Shown here: piece by piece, positions 59,701 through 64,000 of the stretch
Layout: each line of letters opens with the position of its first letter
How positions within the stretch are numbered: position 1 is the first letter of the stretch
NCBI RefSeq assembly: GCF_000003815.2
Contig: NC_049991.1
Location: 19,854,432-19,918,431 of the forward strand
DNA from: Branchiostoma floridae
Taxonomy: Eukaryota > Chordata > Leptocardii > Amphioxiformes > Branchiostomatidae
Length of the DNA stretch: 64,000 nucleotides
Direction: 5' to 3'
Made by a program: the position numbers and the translations under genes
Notes under the pieces: model-generated
What the model saw: the letters and a program-made list of their open reading frames with translations, nothing else
What the model was told of the DNA's origin: nothing
Database searches by the model: none

Positions 59701-62700
59701 GAATAATTTATAACCAGTTGCTATCATACTCCAGTGACATATTCCCTTGTTGTGATTTTTGTATGACCCAAAATTGCTCTTCAAGAAATTGATTTGGTGC
59801 AGACCAGTGACTTTGAATGGTAACACTCGAGTGATTTCAAAACAAACACTTGAGTATCAAGAGGGCTTGTATATCCTCCACTGGACAGGCAAGGGCTTGT
59901 AGGTTTGTTTTTCAGTGGGATCCATGGCATACTGGATATTGGGACATCCAAAATTGGTACTTTTGTTGCAAGTGATTGGTTTAGTTTTGGTCATAATGAT
60001 CCTTAAGGTACAATAGAAGTCGAAATAATAATTAATTGTCGTTAACTTTTATCATTCATTCATTCATTTATCTATTTATTAGTTTAAACTGGATGTACTA
60101 CTGTACTAGTATGTACTCATTATTGGTTTCACTGTTCAGCACACATGTTGTTGCTATAGCTGNNNNNNNNNNNNNNNNNNNNNNNNNNNNNNNNNNNNNN
60201 NNNNNNNNNNNNNNNNNNNNNNNNNNNNNNNNNNNNNNNNNNNNNNNNNNNNNNNNNNNNNNCTATGGATAGGCAGTTTGAGTAACTGTAAAATCCCTAT
60301 CTTCTCATGGCTTAGCATATGAATTGAAAGTAAAAAGCGGAAAAGACTCCATATTAGACTTTGAAATTCCCACTTTAGCCCATCCATGTCCGAACCTCAC
60401 GCTCATAACGTTACAGCTCTTGGCTTGCTGTAAGGGGAGAAGTGCCCCTCAATAAAATACAATACAAGACTGTAAGCGATCCTCGACCTTTATCGTAGAG
60501 ACCTTGAGTAAGCGCTTACACATGGATGTACACGTGATCGAACAAAGTCCAGCGGCTAAAAATAGCTCCACGGACCCCCACCATTGGTTGAGAGGACACA
60601 CAATGTAGGCATGTTAGTATTGTAACACAGGAACATCTGCTGGTGTTCAAACTTACCAAGTGGCTCAGTAAACCTGTCTGGAGTAAAACATTTTTGTTAC
60701 AAAAGTTTCCCTTTTTGTCAAGTGTGAAACACCTGTCTATGTTCCCAATGGTTAGTGCTTGTCATCTATCACTGCGCCGTACTTAACCGTTTACATACAA
60801 AGCGCTGGCATTTTTAGGGCGGGATCAGGAGTATTGGTTTAGAGATAAGACAACAAAAAGACTACTTAGGTTACAGTAGCACGCACCCCCCATAAGTACC
60901 CCCCCTACTGCATACAGCTGTACATGTAGGTCATTCTCAAGTACAAGAGGAACTTTGGACTTTTCAAGACAAAACTTTCTAACTTTTTTATGGGAAGCTT
61001 TGGATTTGTGAGCCTTTTTTCAGCATTCCAGGGTGTCAGTGTGGTAAACATGGTAACTCTGATGTCATTTCTGGTATAATTTACATTTGTATGTTTGAGC
61101 TGTGGAGTGAATTTAAATAAAACAAATTTGAACAGATGTTGTCATAAACTCTGGTAAAAAGGTAAATGTTGAATCCATGCAACCAGTCAAATAATTTTGT
61201 CTAGATGCCAAGGATTTGAAATTTTTCCTGTCTGAAAAGAATCAGGAAATGCTTGATGAACAAAGCATTAACTTTATCTTTTTTGATATATAATTCAATA
61301 TACATGTATGACTTTGTTGAGTTTCCTTTTTGATTGTTCTAATTTATACAGTAACTGTATGTTTATTCTAATATTGGCCTGTCTTTGCCAACAAAAAATT
61401 AAGCAATACTGTCTATAGATGGAAGTGTGAAAGATGGGATAAAATTTGTCTATCCACAAAATTATTCTAAGAGCTTTTGTAGCAAAATTGCCAATTTGCC
61501 ATCAAAGAAGTCTGTTGGAACCAGTATTAGATAGTTTAAAACAACTTCAATGTACAGCCGCTTTGGTTAGATGTCATTTACTGTGATAAAACCAGCTGCT
61601 ATCACAATTGCCTGCAATTTCAGCTGTACTGTTTCATACAGAATGTTGGTTACAACAGTCAACCAATTAAGAGGAAACTTCAGAGTCAGACATTAAACAC
61701 AGTCTTGTGCGTAGCTTAGATGCAAAGCCTTTAAGTTAGTAAAAAAGGGAGATTACGTCGACTTTGTTAGCACGTAGAAGCTAAGTAAACATTAAGGGGT
61801 TGCAAGAAAATTATTACCAGTAACTGTTCTACACGCCCGTGTTACCGTTTGCCATGCAACCAGCCATATCAGGGCCCCCCTTCACTTAACCTGCTCGATC
61901 AACACGATTGGTTTGTGTAAAATTCAATTGTATCAACATCCTCGACCCAGCAGGCCGGCAGTCTGTGTTGACACAACATTGTTGGAGTGTTTGCCGTTCG
62001 ACTGGCCAGCCCGTTTGTTCTACGGGACGGCGCACGTTTGGCGGGTTTTAATTGGTTACGTGCGCTGTGTGGGGTCAGACTATCGAAGGGTATGTGCCAA
62101 GATTAATATCCAGGGGATTAGCGTTGCTGGTTGTAAGAATGGTCTACTGCTCGCATACAATGTCATGTAGTTAGTCCAGAACAATTTCGGGTTTCATGGA
62201 TTTCCAAACAGCCACAAGGCAGAGGCTGAAGTATTATGTACCCTGTGAATAGTTTTATTAGGTTGGTGCGTCACTGAATAAAGAGACGTTTTTTTTTTAC
62301 ACAGCTACTGCTTTATTTCCACTGACGTTTTGGTGACAGTCTGTCACCTTACTCTGTGACTGACTGACAATTTGTACCACAGCAATATTTATTGTAAATG
62401 TACAATCAAATAACTAAAGTAATGTCAAATCAAATATTAGAATATACTGTAACAATAAAATGATAAAAAGTAATAGGTGATCAAACAGTGAAGCTAGGTC
62501 AGTGTGTCGCTGCTTACAGATGCGTTCACAAATGCAAAGTATTTAGTGATTGTTTGCGATGTTTACGATGCGGTCCCAAGTGCAAAGGAGTTTAATCTAA
62601 AATGCAAAAATGTAACTGTTACATTCAAATTCATGATAGTCAGAATTTAAATTACTACAGCTTCAGAAATACTTCTGTCAGTCTGTAGTTTGCCAACAAT

Positions 62701-63703
62701 TAAGCTGTGCATGCTAGAGCAATTTTTATTCAGCTTAATATATAAGTCCTAAAGATGTTGAACATCATCTGACTTAATACTCTTTAACATGCTTCTTGAT
62801 GTATCCTTAAACTACAATCATGTCACTATCGAATAGCAAAGCAGCAGAAATTTTCTAAATGGCAGCTAAATAGCCCATATAATCCTGTCCCCAGAGGAGA
62901 GCCGTTTGACCGTGCCTTGCTGCACTCCGTGGAGTCTGTTATTATCGACTGGAGCCACCAGATCAGGGATGTCCTCCGGAGACACTCCGCCCAGCCCCTC
63001 CTCTTTTTGTTGATTCAGCTTATGTATATTATAAATCTTGAAAATGTTTAAACATAATAGTGTTTCTAAATGGCAGCTACATTGTAAATAACCCAAATCC
63101 TCCTGTCCCCAGAGGAGAGCCGTTTGACCGTGCCTTGCTGCACTCCGTCAAGTCTGTCATCATCGACTGGAGCCATCAGATCAGGAATGACTGCTCCGAA
63201 GAGACTCTCCTCTCCTTGTTGATTCAGCATATATATAATATAAGTCTTGAAAATGTTTTAAACATTGTTTCTAAATGGCAGCTACATTGTAGATAACCCA
63301 AATCATCCTGTCCACACTGAGGAGAACCGTTTGACCGTGCCTTGCTGCATTCCGTCAAGTGTCATCATCGACTGGAGCCATCAGATGATGAAAATGATGA
63401 ACATCTGACTTGACTCTGACTTTTTTACATGCTTCTTGATGTAAAAGATTCCTTACATTACAACAGAAATTTTCTTGACAACAGCTAAATAACCCAAATC
63501 CTCCTGTCCCCAGAGGAGAACCGTTTGACCGTGCCTTGCTGCATTCCGTGGAGTCTGTTATCATCGACTGGAGCCATCAGATCAGGGATGTTCTCCGGAG
63601 AGACTCCGCCCAGCCCCTCCTCGCGGGACAGAACCCCCTCCCGTACGTGGAGCTTGACTTCTGGAAGGCCAAGGCTGCCAACCTGCAGTGCATCTATGAA
63701 CAG
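53746..63703 (+). CDS. Axonemal dynein heavy chain, beta/DNAH9-11-17-like, N-terminus (continues past the window)
   Basis: Motor subunit of ciliary outer-arm dynein by family knowledge. Only the start of the tail domain is present. Four coding exons join in phase to 242 residues: MEVNDPR, LQDYTLKTLKLKLDKWSKF, YFVKKDKATVTKDGI, LSYGDLSYAPLDQLSALVDD, then VVSQDVLRHVHNL, GQVKGKTLLPLPVGTE, then SVIIDWSHQIRDVLRRDS, QPLLAGQNPLP and VELDFWKAKAANL. These are the N-terminal landmarks of beta-type axonemal heavy chains. Whether it is orthologous to DNAH9, DNAH11 or DNAH17 cannot be decided from 242 residues. The rest of the gene (normally more than 4000 residues) lies to the right. Confidence 0.88.
54471..54792 (+). 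CDS. Dynein exon 2
   Basis: A 322-nt exon, phase 2 to 0, acceptor TCTTTTCCAG, donor GATGAT/GTGAGA. It ends PLDQLSALVDD. Confidence 0.9.
54793..58605 (+). other. Dynein intron 2
   Basis: Mostly AT-rich. Near 54985 a GC-richer patch contains AAAGATGGCGGTTGG, a YY1-like motif. The LINE 3' end is at 57430. No further exons seen. Confidence 0.6.
57430..57730 (+). mobile_element. 5'-truncated LINE, 3' end
   Basis: The frame NTLFSYIESRFPHFRHMSST..KFIFLM resembles the C-terminus of LINE polymerase frames common in invertebrate chordates. It ends at TAG 57621. The 3' UTR carries AATAAAG and finishes in (ATTC)n, the short-repeat tail typical of CR1/L2-type LINEs. Dynein intron 2. Confidence 0.65.
58606..58799 (+). 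CDS. Dynein exon 3
   Basis: A 194-nt exon, phase 0 to 2, acceptor CTATCCACAG, donor AA/GTAAGT: IVVPLLSNFRNHDAWPTVVS, RHVHNLKNSVYVVAGQVKG, ending AIDVDE. Confidence 0.9.
59034..59207. mobile_element. MITE family A
   Basis: TAGTCTCCAAGCAGATCCTA at the left, GGATCTGCTTGGAGATTA at the right. Dynein intron 3. Confidence 0.88.
60163..60262. other. Assembly gap (100 N)
   Basis: A run of exactly 100 N in dynein intron 3. Confidence 1.
60380..60475 (+). mobile_element. Probable LINE 3' tail
   Basis: TTGCTGTAAGGGGAGAAGTG, CCCCTCAATAAAATACAATA and CAAGAC, a poly-ATACA type end without coding sequence. Confidence 0.4.
62855..63470 (+). repeat. Three tandem partial copies of dynein exon 4 with its 3' splice site
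   Basis: Units begin near 62855, 63066 and 63270 (about 211, 204 and 200 bp apart). Each contains CTAAATGGCAGCTA intron sequence, CCTGTCCCCAG (altered to CCTGTCCACACTGAG in the third) and up to about 107 nt of exon 4. In the first two, homology to the exon stops after CAGCCCCTCCTC or its equivalent and is replaced by TTGTTGATTCAGC intron-like sequence. Copy 2 is open but diverged. Copy 3 has a deletion that breaks the frame. None keeps the exon's donor half, so none can be a complete exon. Confidence 0.88.
63514..63703 (+). CDS. Dynein exon 4 (functional copy)
   Basis: A 190-nt exon, phase 2 to 0, acceptor CTGTCCCCAG, donor CAG/GTAGGG: GEPFDRALLHSVESVIIDWS, ending NLQCIYEQ. Three truncated copies of its first half precede it. 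Confidence 0.9.
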
Positions 63704-64000
63704 GTAGGGAGTGCTGCTAGCTGAGAAAGAGTGAGAAATAGCTGTGGTTGAGGACTTGAGCCACACGTCCTATTAGCTTGAAAGTTCATCTGTGTTGGTA
63801 GAAGCAAAAGACTGAAGCAAAAGTGATCTTTTATTGTTGTTTATTGAGATTTTCAAGTCAAAATCATCATCTATAAATCAAGTCCATTTCTGATCCAGGT
63901 CAGATTATAGAAACTACATTTATAACATTTCGATTTTCAAGACAAAAATTGGAGTTATGTTTGACTTATTATCCAACTCCAGGCCTTGTCAAGGAATAAG

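Larger units (their letters stand above)
58800..63513 (+). other. Dynein intron 3
   Basis: It contains MITE A, the second N gap, a LINE tail and, at its end, the three partial exon 4 copies. The gap could hide sequence, but exons 3 and 4 join in phase without it. Confidence 0.7.

Noticed and set aside
62866-63296. Extra full dynein exons
   Set aside because: The copies lose homology mid-exon, lack donors, and one is frame-broken.

Overview
The window is animal nuclear DNA. It most likely comes from a cephalochordate (amphioxus, Branchiostoma). It holds intron-rich genes with GT-AG splice sites, a vitamin-K-dependent Gla domain split exactly as in vertebrate clotting-factor genes, Notch-type EGF repeats, a CYP2-type P450, an axonemal dynein heavy chain, and a very high density of small inverted-repeat transposons, tRNA-type SINEs and minisatellites. 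Two 100-N gaps (2198-2297 and 60163-60262) mark scaffold joins. Species assignment is inference. I see no bacterial genes, CRISPR arrays, rRNA or genuine tRNA genes, and nothing I would call viral.

Layout. (1) 282-26590, minus strand: a secreted protein built as signal peptide, propeptide, Gla domain, aromatic-stack microexon and 25 EGF repeats. It has 20 exons whose phases all join without a break (1080 aa if the stop at 282 is the true end). (2) 14733-15890, plus strand: an intronless 385-aa protein of unknown function, nested inside a 13-kb intron of gene 1. It has about seven copies of a motif RR-x-AL-x-DIFEGID and its own CCAAT/TATA promoter. (3) 26591-32591: repeat-rich intergenic DNA, ending in four ~130-170-bp repeats that run up to the P450 start codon. 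(4) 32592-50623, plus strand: a complete nine-exon CYP2-clan cytochrome P450 (506 aa). (5) 50624-53745: intergenic, with an RFX X-box. (6) 53746 to beyond 64000, plus strand: the first four coding exons (242 aa) of an axonemal dynein heavy chain of the beta (DNAH9/11/17-like) type.

Main observation. In all three multi-exon genes, a segment crossing an intron/exon boundary has been tandemly multiplied beside the real exon. P450 exon 2 is preceded by 19 copies of an exact 50-bp unit, each made of the intron end, the 3' splice site and the first 27 nt of the exon. P450 exon 6 has two extra partial copies. Dynein exon 4 has three extra ~205-bp copies of its acceptor half. One EGF exon has two extra copies of its donor half, the first of which offers an in-frame +72-nt donor. 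These exon-edge tandem repeats, together with the Gla-EGF25 architecture and the nested repeat protein, are the most unusual content here.

The genes do not form a pathway. They share a compact but transposon-laden neighbourhood. Ordinary introns and spacers are filled by at least eight families of short inverted-repeat elements, a 1.1-kb inverted-repeat element, LINE 3' ends and microsatellites.
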